Source of the DNA: Cerioporus squamosus
Taxonomy: Eukaryota; Basidiomycota; Agaricomycetes; Polyporales; Polyporaceae
DNA length: 14,039 nucleotides
NCBI GenBank assembly: GCA_022592435.1
Contig: JABYQS010000755.1
Location: 1 to 14,039 of the forward strand
Direction of reading: 5' to 3'
The position numbers and the translations under genes are program-made. Below the pieces are notes generated by a model. It had not been told where the DNA came from, ran no database searches, and worked only from the letters and a program-made list of their open reading frames with translations. Each line of letters starts with the position of its first letter. Position 1 is the first letter of the stretch. Below, in pieces: positions 1-8,805 of the stretch.

Positions 1-714
1 CCACGGGATACGTAAGGGACTGTGTAAAGTGTCAGTGCGTAGGCGTTGAATGCTTGCGAAATCGTACATCTGCGCAAACCATCAGCATAGTCAAGACGCC
101 TCGAAGGAGATTACGAACATAAGCTCAATTGGGGCATAGCCGAAGTCTTCGAAACAGCCCACAAAGCTTGGACCTGGGTACCCGAAGATCCCGGGTCCAT
201 ACTGATTTGCGTTACGGACAGGTTAGAGTGAGAGCTTCCGAGACGGTGAGAACGCTAGACATACGAAGTTTATCGCCAGCGGCGTGAGGGAGAGGAAGAA
301 AATGAGTGTGGCCAGTGGCTAACTTCGTACCAGCACGTATGCTCGCATGCCGGAGAATGCTGGCAGACTAATACCTCAGCCCTGTCACACCGAGGCATCA
401 AGACGGTGCGTACCTGCGAACGGGAGGTACCTGATGTAGTGTACAGCGGTGTAGGACTTGGCGAGTCCATCGCAGCTGCAGGATGATTGTCGTGTCAGTA
501 CCTCAGTGACCCATCTCAAGAACTCGACGCACCCCTGTGCCAGAAAGTCCGTTCATGATATGATCGAGCATGGCGGTGAGATACGACTCGACGCAATAAA
601 TGGTATGCGGAATACAATCGTAGTAAGCACGTCGCGAAGTTCAACCTACAGTCGATCGCATCCATTGCTCCCTGGACACGAGCAGCTCGCACGAGCACCT
701 TGCGACCGAGACCT
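1..714. other. Gene-less left flank
   Basis: I see no convincing gene here. Reading frames on both strands are short, have no recognisable motif and do not join across plausible introns. The right edge is the sequence just past the stop of the F-box relic copy A. The only structure noted is a GC-rich hairpin near position 180. Confidence 0.5.
170..198. repeat. GC-rich inverted repeat (hairpin)
   Basis: GGACCTGGG at 170-178 can pair with CCCGGGTCC at 190-198, giving a 9-bp stem with one G-T wobble around an 11-nt loop. It is not next to a gene I can define. No function is claimed. Confidence 0.45.
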
Positions 715-2354
715 TCATTGGTAGAAGTGCAGCCGCACCTCATGCTCCACCAAATTCTGCAGGCCCGGAGCATAGTCCTGTCTCAGCTACGATCCTGCAC
801 CTCCCCAAGGCTTCGCAACCCGAGAGCCAACTCCTGCATTCGTCTCCATCCGGTATGAAACGACTGAGGAGACAAGCAAGTATCCTCTCGAAGAAGAGCG
901 TTGCTCCTTCTCGGCTCGTGACCACACAACCGTCCATACTGATGCTCCGTAGCTGTGGACAGGTGATGGCTTGAGTGGGGTCGTCGAGTTCGAGGGCTTT
1001 CCAAACGAGGCTCGTAAGGCTTTTCCCGCAGGCATAGCACTCCAGCACCTCGAGCTTCGGGAAAGCAGCGAAGACCGTCCTCCAATCGTTCGAATTTACG
1101 ACACTGTTGAAGTCGCCCGCGATCGAAAGGCGCGTCAGCGGAGCACCTCGGAATATATCCACGAGGTCACGAAGTCCGCATGATTGGAGGTAGGCGTCCC
1201 ACTCGAAGATGTCGCCCGATGCAAGGCTGAACGATGCAGTTTCGTCCAGCGAGGTCGCGTCCCTGGAGGCACGCATCGTGTATTCATCGGCGTTGATATG
1301 AAGCTCGACGAAGGTGACGGTCGTAAGCACGGGAAGAGTGGCGGCCCGATTGGCAGGGAGAGTCACGCTCATTCTCGTGGCGTCGCCGCGGGGATGGAAG
1401 ACTGCGTTTATCTCGAGCGCCGCTTCTGAGGAGAGTACAAGATGCGCAAGAAATGGAACTCGTCCTCGAGTATAAGCGTAGTGAGGTGAGGCAGAGAGAT
1501 CAGCGGCCTCCAGGGCGCGGGGCCGAGTCTCGCAGTCCGACCTTGGTGAGAAAGTCCTGCGAAGAAGTCGTTGAAGTGGAGGCTCTCGAGGCGTGTGCAT
1601 GCACATAGGATGTCGTAGAATTGAACCAGACTAATGTCGAGCGAGCAATTGCTGAGCGACAGATGATGCGAGCTGGCGTATGACTCTACATTCCGCGGAA
1701 TGGAATCGATGGACGTGATCTCCACGACGCGCAGAAGTGGATAGTTGCGGGGCGACATATTGAAGTCGAAGAAGTTCGGAGCATTCTCCGGGTTCATGGC
1801 AGAGATGTCGAGGCTTTCTAGCCGGGGCATCGACCCGTGTAAGAAAGAGAGGGAGTGGGGATTCCAAGACCCGGGACGCTGAAACTTTCGATGCGATGGT
1901 TTTGACAAGCGATTGGACGCAAGAGCTGGTCGGATGGAGATCTGAGGGTGACGCGGAGGGAAGCTGTCGCAGAACGGGCAAGGCAGAGATCTACCCAGGC
2001 CACGTTGTCTTTGGATGCCTCAAACGTACTCCACAATAGAGGAGTCGCGCACGCGACACCATACCAGTATCGGCAGACTGAGGCGACACGTATCCAAGCC
2101 ACCTCAGGCGGGACCCGGGGCCGATCGTCCCAGCTCTGTTCATAGAGGACGAGCAACTTGACCATGATCTCGTTGGGTAGGCGATTGATAGGGATGAAGG
2201 AGTTCCGTCGCGCCTTGAGAAGAAGCTCTTCTTCATCCAAGGTCCTTCGTATGGCATCGATCTCGTCCAGCCTGCGAGATATAGACGCTAGGACCTCCTC
2301 GGGAGTGCCACTGGATTGACCGATGTTTGGGTCGAGTCGGCGAAGCTGATTCAT
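715..2354 (-). pseudogene. F-box protein relic, copy A (frameshifted)
   Basis: This is a decayed F-box-like gene. F-box proteins normally tether substrates to the SKP1-cullin ubiquitin ligase. The first frame, from the ATG at 2354, carries a short basic and acidic helix (RRLDEI) and then the F-box: PINRLPNEI, then SVCRYWY, then ATPLLW, roughly residues 55-110. The reading then moves through successive frames, each matching copy B (8806-10509). There is an extra base near 1855-1885, a 16-nt deletion near 1450 (B has CHCAMAD before FLAH, A lacks most of it), a 1-nt loss near 838-870 and a 1-nt loss near 785. After the last break the tail LRQDYAPGLQNL continues to a stop at 715-717, matching the end of copy B. 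Over the first 130 or so residues A and B share about 60% identity by hand count. Copy B is in frame at every point where A breaks, so introns do not explain the breaks. A truncated product of about 178 aa with the F-box alone remains possible. Confidence 0.85.
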
Positions 2355-3008
2355 GACTCCGACTCCAGTAGGTTCGACGTCCGAGATGTATGCGAGAGTA
2401 GCTGTAGAAATTCAATCAAAATACATCTTGTACGAGTGTGTAGACGGCTCACGACTATATGATCGCTATTCGTGGTGGGGATACGGGGGGAGGAGTACGA
2501 GCCCGTTGCGCGCCACCTGCCTTGTCATCAGCACAGAACACCAAGTGGATGAGCACTAAGTCAACTTGGTGAGCATAAGACTCGAGCTTACGTTTTTCTC
2601 TTTCGCTCCAGATGTGTTTTGAAGCAGGAGGGACGAGCGATAGAGGAAAACTTGGATGCTCGTTGACAATGGTTGATGGTGGAGGAGCACTAGGCTCGGG
2701 TCAGCACCGCCACGAGGATTAGTCTTTCATTAGTAGCCTATCCTTACTACTGGCTACTTACCCAGTTACTTACTCTTCATTACTCTCCTTGAATGACCAA
2801 CCGAAGCCGCGTGCACCTTGTGACTGTACGTCGGTTCCACAAGTACGCAGCACACTTCATGCACAAGAATATTCAACATCCACATAGTCGTGGACTACCC
2901 GATAGTATTGCACAGAGGAGCCGGATTGATGATACACTCGTGTACAAAGTGTTCTACGGAGACCGTCCTTTTCTACCCATACTAAGACACCAACGGTTCG
3001 CAAGACGT
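2355..3008. other. Intergenic region, copy A to fungalysin
   Basis: This holds the 5' flank of copy A and the 3' flank of the fungalysin gene, both on the minus strand. No coding frame is recognisable; the open frames overlapping 2793-3008 are extensions of antisense shadows of the protease. A TACTTAC-rich stretch at 2745-2790 reads on the minus strand as intron-like signals and is listed separately. Confidence 0.5.
2725..2775 (-). other. Intron-like signal cluster (possible UTR intron)
   Basis: On the minus strand two GTAAGTA donor motifs lie about 10 nt apart (near 2773 and 2763). They are followed by a TACTAAT branch-site match near 2730-2737 and an AAG at about 2725. That gives a candidate intron of 38 or 48 nt, close to the size of the introns in neighbouring genes. 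It lies outside any coding frame, so if real it would be in the 5' leader of copy A or the 3' tail of the fungalysin transcript. This is inference from consensus sequence only. Confidence 0.25.
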
Positions 3009-4972
3009 CTAGCAGCCAGAGGGGACAGTGCTGTCGTCGTTGTGGTTCGCAGCGTTGACACCGAGACCCCTGCTCGCGAACGCCTTCCAGAGCAGGCACT
3101 TGTTCGCGCCGGCATAGCGGTTCGCGTCCGCCTGGATCCACGCATCGCGCGCGGTGAGGAAGGTCGGGTTGCACGGCTGGAGCGCGAGCGCGTCGATGAA
3201 GAGGTGGAGGAAGACCGAGTTGCCCGCCGTGCTGGACGGGTTCGTCTTCGCGTCGGCGGCGAAGCCGTGCGCGGAGACGAGCGAGGCGTAGACGTTGTGC
3301 AGGAGGTTCGCCCAGACCTCGCCGATGTTGTGCACCTCGTTGAGCGTCTTGATGGACGAGTAGCGGAGCGGGTTTGTCGACGCCGACGTCGAGTAGGGGT
3401 GCGTGCGGATGCCCGAGGGGTCGTTGATCACCCACTGACCCAGGACGTAGTCGTCGGTCGTCGAGTCCTGGTGGAGCCAGCTGTGAGAGGCGATGAGCGT
3501 CCGCATCGTTGGAAGGATTATCATGAACCACTCACTCAGCGAAGGCGTCGGACCAGCCCTCACCCATACCGCCCGCCTCGGTGGTCTGGAGGCAGCGGCC
3601 GGTACCACCGCCAGTGACGCGGTTGGTAAGACCGTGCGTGTTCTCGTGGGCGACGATGTCATTCTCGAGGGCGCCGTCACGGTCCGGGTTGGTCTGGTCC
3701 CAGAGGAACATGCGCATCGCTCCGCTCTGGCCATCGGGGGGCGTCGAGAAGTCGGCGTTGTCGATGCCGGCGGAGTCCTGGACGGAGATCGTGACGCGGT
3801 CGTTGCCCTTGCCGCCCTTGTTGAAGTTGCTGTTCTGGAAGTTGAACGAGGTCTCGGTGAAGCCGTAGCGGTAGTGGATGTCGTGGATCGAGTTGACGAG
3901 GTAGAACGCGTTGACTCGCGCCGCGTTCACGTTCGCCGTCGTCGTGGGCGCGGTCGAGAAGTTGACGGGGTAGTTGAAAACGAGGCCCGAGCTCGACTGC
4001 GACGTCGTGGAGCTCTGGCTGCTCTTGAACGCGATCGCGTTGTTACCGGCGGTGGTGGTGGTCGAGGTCGTGCCGTCGCTGTGCCAGCCCTGAGGAGAAG
4101 CAGTGGTGTCCTGCGGGTCGGTGAGCGTCTGGAAGCCCTCGGTGGGGATCTCCTTGGTGATAGGGAGAACAAGGTACTGCACATGACACCATTAGCAACC
4201 GTCCAAATCGCAATAGGTGCAGAATTCTCACCGAAGCCTTGGAGACGAAGTCGACAACGGATACCAGCTCGCCGGTGTGGGCGTCGACGAACGCCTCAAA
4301 CCAGGTACTGGCCTCCTCGTTGCGAACCTGGAAGGAGCGCGTAAGGACGAGGGATCCGTCATCCTTGGCGAAGTACTCGAGCTGAGGCTCGGGGAAGTTG
4401 TCGGCGTCGAACTTGCCGTTGAGCTGCTTCTCAGCAACCGTAATGGCGTCCTCGACGGAGACGGACGGCGTGGCCGCTGCGACCTTGGAGGTCTTGACGA
4501 AGGAGGAACCGAACGCAGCGACCTTGTTGTCCTTGTTGAAGGCGACGTTCGCAACCGCGTTGGCAACGGGGATGCCATTCACAGCCTGCTTGAAGTAGAC
4601 GTGGCTGGCGGCCTCACCCTCGAATGAGGAGCGGACGTGGACGGCATCGGCATCGACACCGTGGCGCGACTGCACGAAGGCAACGGCAGAGTCTTCGAGA
4701 GACGCGTCAGAGCGCTTAGACAGAGGGTGATCGATACCCTCCCCGAAGGTCTAGACGGGCGCAAGTGGTCAGCAGTAGGCGGGAGACGAGCTGAGAGCGG
4801 GAGTTACCTCGTAGGTCGAGGCGGGGTGGTAAGCCTCGATCTTGAAGTCCCCGACCTCACGAGTGCGGTGGGTGGCGTACTTCGAAGTGACGGGGTACGG
4901 GACCGCAGTCGCAGTGTGGGCGCAGAGCACCGCGAGGAAGACGGAAGCGAAGACCTTCTTGAATGCGAACAT
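3009..4972 (-). CDS. Fungalysin, secreted M36 zinc metalloprotease
   Basis: This is a secreted endopeptidase precursor. Exons by hand-splicing are 4808-4972, 4232-4750, 3536-4176 and 3009-3480. The three introns are 57, 55 and 55 bp, with donors GTAACT, GTGAGA and GTGAGT. The product is 598 aa, normal for M36. Residues 1-23 form a signal peptide ending TATA before VPYP. Residues about 75-125 are the fungalysin/thermolysin propeptide (HVYFKQAVNGIPVANAV). The zinc site HENTH is at about 405-409 and the third-ligand motif GGMGEGWSD has its Glu at about 434. Further family motifs are YSTSASTNPLRYSS and LNEVHNIGEVWANLLHNVY. Intron 3 lies just after the GEGWSDAFA motif; splicing restores the expected DW, while retention gives a stop three bases into the intron. 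By family knowledge it degrades extracellular protein for nutrition after propeptide removal. The frame is strongly GC-biased at third positions, which makes long antisense shadows. No damage is visible. Confidence 0.95.
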
Positions 4973-5116
4973 GGCTCAAGCAGGTGGTTCTGGAAGTGGT
5001 CCGTGAACGGGTGCGAGAGTGCGCTGGTGAGGGGAGAGACTGAGACCGGTGAGAGTCTGTCTGAGCTACGACGGTGAACGAAGTCGCCTGGAGCACCCTG
5101 AAGGGCACAGCGACGT

Positions 5117-5124
5117 CTTTTATA
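5117..5124 (-). promoter_or_regulatory. Candidate TATA box of the fungalysin gene
   Basis: TATAAAAG is read on the minus strand, about 145 bp upstream of the fungalysin ATG. It would allow a leader of about 110 nt if transcription starts some 30 bp downstream. The match is good but untested. Confidence 0.5.
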
Positions 5125-5982
5125 CCTGCATGTTATCGCGTGCTGCTCGCGTCGTTTCAAGTTCCGTAGGCGGGACCGCGCTCGAGAGGTGCGACCGCAT
5201 GGATGCTCGGGCGTGTCGTCGCCAGAGACCGGGCTGCTCAACGGTGGCCATGCAGAACAGAGGCACGCAACATCACGAGGCTGCGAAGCAGCGTGATAAC
5301 GATCCGCCGGAAGCTGCATTGCAGCGACGAGTACAGGACTCGCATTTGTCCCGCCGGCTTAATCAGATCCGAGTTCGCATGGCGGGGAAGTGAAGCCCCG
5401 TTTAGGCGGGCTGACGACGACACTAGGGAAAGGTATCAGTTAACTGGGCGAACTATCCTCCGACACAGTGGGTCGACCACCATACGTACCCCACGTTTCC
5501 GTCCGGACGCTAGAAACAGTAAAGCCGCTGTCTGTTCATAAGATAGGCTGCTTCGAAGCTTCTGCTATGGACGTACCGACGAAGGTCCGCCACCTATCTG
5601 CTCTCTGGGAAAGTCAGGACAAGAGTGCATTACCGAGACGTTCCCCACGCCCGCGTGCTCGTACGAGGTCGACGCCTTCCAATACCGATGCCAAGCATTG
5701 CTCCAGTCGGACGCTGTAGAATGACAACAGAAGTCAGAGCGACGACGTTATCGCCGCCATGCACTGACCCCGCCATAACATCGCCACATCCCATATGCGC
5801 TCGCGCTAGACGACGCTGGCAAAGAAACGTTGATAGAACATCTACATCACCTCTCATCATGATCTGCTAGATGCATGAAGTCGACAGCTCGCCATCACTT
5901 CTGGACGGAATGTCTTGGCAAAAGAAGCAGCTGAGGAATCGGTCGCCATACGAGATACGCCATCACCCAGACCACTCACCAT
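5125..5982. other. Gene-less stretch upstream of the fungalysin promoter
   Basis: Frames on both strands are short (under about 115 codons), lack family motifs and do not join into a convincing model. No terminal repeats, transposase motif or tRNA was recognised. It probably contains upstream regulatory sequence of the protease. Confidence 0.4.
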
Positions 5983-7179
5983 ATGTCCGCTATCCCGAGT
6001 CTCATGCAGCGGTCTGGATCGGAGAGAACGAGTGCAACTGAATGCTGGTCGACGCAGATGCCGCATGGCGCATTCTCACAGGCTCGTATGTCGTCGACGC
6101 GTCCTCGCACTGCAGTTCGCGAAACAAAGCAGGGTATCAGCCACGGATATCAACGGCCCAGACGAACGACCGGACGTACTCGTTATTCAGCGACTGATGA
6201 GACAGTGCTTGTTATGTTAGTTGCAATCGGTCTCGACAAGGCCAAGCCCAAGTCCCACTTGAGGTAAGTACAGGAGGAGAGGCTCACGGAAGTCGATGAG
6301 CGAGCGGGTGCAAGAAGAGCCCGGCCGTCGAGGATACATCAGAAACAGACATTCGAACTTCCACTCAAACTGCCTCCGAGAACGCCGGGCGCCTCTTGCA
6401 AGCAACGCGTCCCGACTCCCGCCGGTTCCGGCAGTCTTTGTTCTTCTTTGTTCCCGTACATAGCAGGCCTTGGAAGAACGGTCGTTGTAGGCTCAGGTGC
6501 AGTATTGTCGTTGCGTGCAGCGGCATGGTACTCCTCGAAGTTGCCTACAGGCAGGCAATTTGTGATGTTCGAGCATGAGTCCATTCGTCATCATGTTCCA
6601 TGGCACGACCATGCGGAGCGTACGACAACTCACCTGGGTCGGCGCGTCGCCCGTATGGAAGTACACACAACGAGTTCGCAACGAGATCGCGTGGCACGCC
6701 ATGCACACGAGCAACGATGCCCGGCTAGCGATGTCCGATGTCGACATGTAATGACAAAGTGGGAACAGCGATCACCTGGCGAAGCAAGGCTCAGTAAGAT
6801 GCAGCAACGTACGCGTAGAAGACGCGATATCAGGTTGTACACATACCTGACGCTGCATATGGGCAGGCTGTGTGACGATGCTGGTCAATACAGTTACAGT
6901 CGGCCCCCCACCGTCGCCGATGTCTACTCGTCATCTGCACTGACTCCTACATCATGTCGGGAGTCAGAGACGACAGCGAGTCTGACGAACGGAGAGCGTT
7001 TCCGTCCAACAACAACTACTCATGAATACACCTTTCTCCGCAAACGAACCGCATACATCCTGACGACCGGAGACAAGTCCGTCATGCTACCCGCTGTGCT
7101 TCAAGCTATGACGGTCAAGAGAGGCATCGCGATGCATGTCATATGCACTGAAGCGGAACCCAAGCGGCATTGCGTGTAA
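5983..7179 (+). CDS. Possible two-exon orphan gene, unrecognised
   Basis: I do not recognise this protein. The plus-strand frame is open from ATG 5983 to a TAA at 6265, which is the first base triplet inside a strong donor (GAG|GTAAGTA, intron from 6264). A CAAG acceptor at 6314, with a CTCAC branch-like site about 28 nt before it, restores exactly the same frame. That frame then stays open to a TAA at 7177-7179, a further 288 codons, giving about 382 aa. An open frame this long is not expected by chance at this base composition. Against it: the predicted protein is rich in Arg, His, Thr and Ser, has no clear domain, signal peptide or helix, and third-position GC looks much weaker than in the protease. 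Strong donor-like motifs also occur on the opposite strand. It could be an orphan gene, an old coding relic or a chance frame. Confidence 0.28.
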
Positions 7180-7402
7180 CCTCACGCCTGGGAAAGACAC
7201 AGAGCAATCCAAGAACTCACCTCTGCCCGACAGTTCACTGCAAATAGCTCAAGCCACACCCAGGACAGCCAACGCGGAGGGCACGTTGTAGTGTGCTACT
7301 GGCGCGAAGCTAGATATAGCAATGTACGCACTGAAGACAGGAATGTCATCGTGGAGAGCGGTAGATCACATACCTGGCAAAGTATGATCGTATAGATAGC
7401 AG

Positions 7403-8276
7403 CTATACATGCCCTCTCTTAGACCGCTCTAATCGACCCTCGGCTTCCAACTCCCGCATGACCGCTGCAGCCCACCCGTAGAAGCCATGCTTGTCGAACG
7501 CCTCCTTCAGCCGGTTCTCCGCCGCCGCCCATGTCCACTCCTCGCCCGCATCGAGTGATGTCGACTGCGAACCAGCAGTCACAAGCGGCTCTGGAGGAAG
7601 GAGGGCGTCTCCATCTTCGGGCTCTGGTGGCCGGTGAATGCGGGATGAGAGGACAGGCATTCGATTGAGGATGGCCGCACGCATTCGGTCGGCGAATTCC
7701 TGGGTCTTCGGAACGAAGCGTTGAAGGAGAATTGCGTACCAGCATGCAGGAATACTCACCGTCTCTACGCCCATATACTGACGCACACCCCAGGCCGCCG
7801 CCATGGCTCCCGCCCCAACCATCATCGTCGCAATGCCGAACGCCTTCGCGCAGTGTAACGCGCCATTAAAACTGTCGCCTGCATTCTCCGTGGCAGCGGC
7901 AGAGACAGAGGCAGAGGAGGTGCTGGCTTGCGTAGACGGTATTGCAGAGTCCTTGACGGAGAACAGGGACGGGTTCGGGTTCGCGAGAGCAATCCCCTTC
8001 GAGCTAGTAGTCCGACGAGGAGGTGGTGGGGCGTCCGCAAGTCTCTTCCCCACAGTCGCGGCGCGATGTCGCAGAAGCAAAACAATAGGGACAGTCATGG
8101 CTACTGTGGATAACGCTAACTGTGCTCATCATGAGAGTTGTTTCCTCCACGACAGAAGCTTGGACAAGTACCAGCGTAACCGGGACCCACTTCGGAACTG
8201 GTTTCTTTCTTCCATCTTTTGGGACTTCGAAGCCGACGATTGACTTATCAGACGGCCGTGGTTGGGAGTCGGCCAT
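7403..8276 (-). CDS. TMEM242-like two-helix membrane protein
   Basis: Exons are 8172-8276, 7760-8119 and 7403-7705, about 255 aa. Intron 1 (8120-8171, 52 bp) joins VPVTL to LALSTVAMTVPIVLLLR, completing a first membrane helix at residues 31-51; without this exon the helix is cut and the likely ATG is missed. After a proline-rich basic loop (ADAPPPPRR) and a Ser/Ala/Thr-rich linker, a second helix spans about 126-146 (AKAFGIATMMVGAGAMAAAW) and is followed by GVRQYMGVE and EFADRMRAAIL. That arrangement, two helices with W..xxGV...EF..+M after the second, resembles TMEM242. In mammals TMEM242 is reported to help assemble the ATP synthase rotor ring and to bind complex I assembly factors in the inner mitochondrial membrane. 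The acidic, Pro-rich C-terminal region ends in an amphipathic EAEGRLERSKRGHV tail. Intron 2 has two acceptors 6 nt apart. Real coding is well supported; the family call is moderate. Confidence 0.75.
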
Positions 8277-8805
8277 GCCGCCGTGGAAGATGAGGAGACA
8301 CCCGAGCGGCAAAGGTGCACGACGAGGACGCAAGAAGAGGAGAACGACTGTGCTGGAACGTAGAGGGTGGTTTGAAGGGACTGAGCCTGAGGCCTGAGGA
8401 CACGGCGGAGAGAGGGACGTTGCAAGCCGGCAAGCAGTGGCACGCGCGAGCCGATGGGAAATATCGGGCGGCTACTGAGCGCGGCGGCAATTTCCTTTTC
8501 GAGACATCCCGCCACGATGCTCTCGACGCCCATCATCATCACACTCAACGGTTCTACAGCGTGCTCGACCTGGACATGAATGCGATTGTAAGTCTATAAG
8601 CTGTTTGGACGCGATGGGAGTCTCACCACTATAAAGCTGATTGGATGTTATCGACTCGCTGCGCCGAAGCGTCCCACACTTGTTCTCCACGTTCTCTATT
8701 CGCCATCCACCTCGAAGGGCAGGTAATATTGCTACCTGTAGCTGAATGTCAGTTGCAGCTTTGATGAGCAAAAGATGAGCAGAAGAAAGCTCATGAGACA
8801 ACCTT
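8277..8805. other. Divergent intergenic region
   Basis: The TMEM242-like gene (minus) and F-box relic B (plus) start back to back about 530 bp apart, so this stretch holds both promoters. Frames here are short and without motifs. It contains an imperfect direct repeat with TATAAAG-like cores (8594-8645) on the copy B side. Confidence 0.5.
8594..8645 (+). repeat. Imperfect direct repeat with TATA-like cores
   Basis: CTATAAGCTGTTTGGA at 8594-8609 is repeated as CTATAAAGCTGATTGGA at 8629-8645, differing by one insertion and one substitution. The second unit contains TATAAAG about 170 bp before the copy B start, so it may be a promoter element, although copy B itself is broken. Confidence 0.4.

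Noticed and set aside
715..2354. Explaining the frame changes of copy A (and of copy B) by introns
   Set aside because: Alignment of the two copies leaves only 1-16 nt differences at each break, with coding similarity continuing directly on both sides, so there is no room for introns.
2793..4344. Long plus-strand open frames (274 and 283 codons) across the protease
   Set aside because: They are antisense to fungalysin exons whose minus-strand protein has full family motifs. High third-position GC in the real gene suppresses stops on the other strand; the plus-strand proteins are Val/Arg-rich with no domain.
5400..7400. Transposon or retroelement explaining the gene-poor middle
   Set aside because: I found no terminal repeats, target-site duplication, or reverse transcriptase, integrase or transposase motif on either strand.
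7803..8243. 146-codon plus-strand open frame
   Set aside because: It is antisense to the TMEM242-like exon 2 and exon 1. The minus-strand model explains the region with two helices and a canonical intron.
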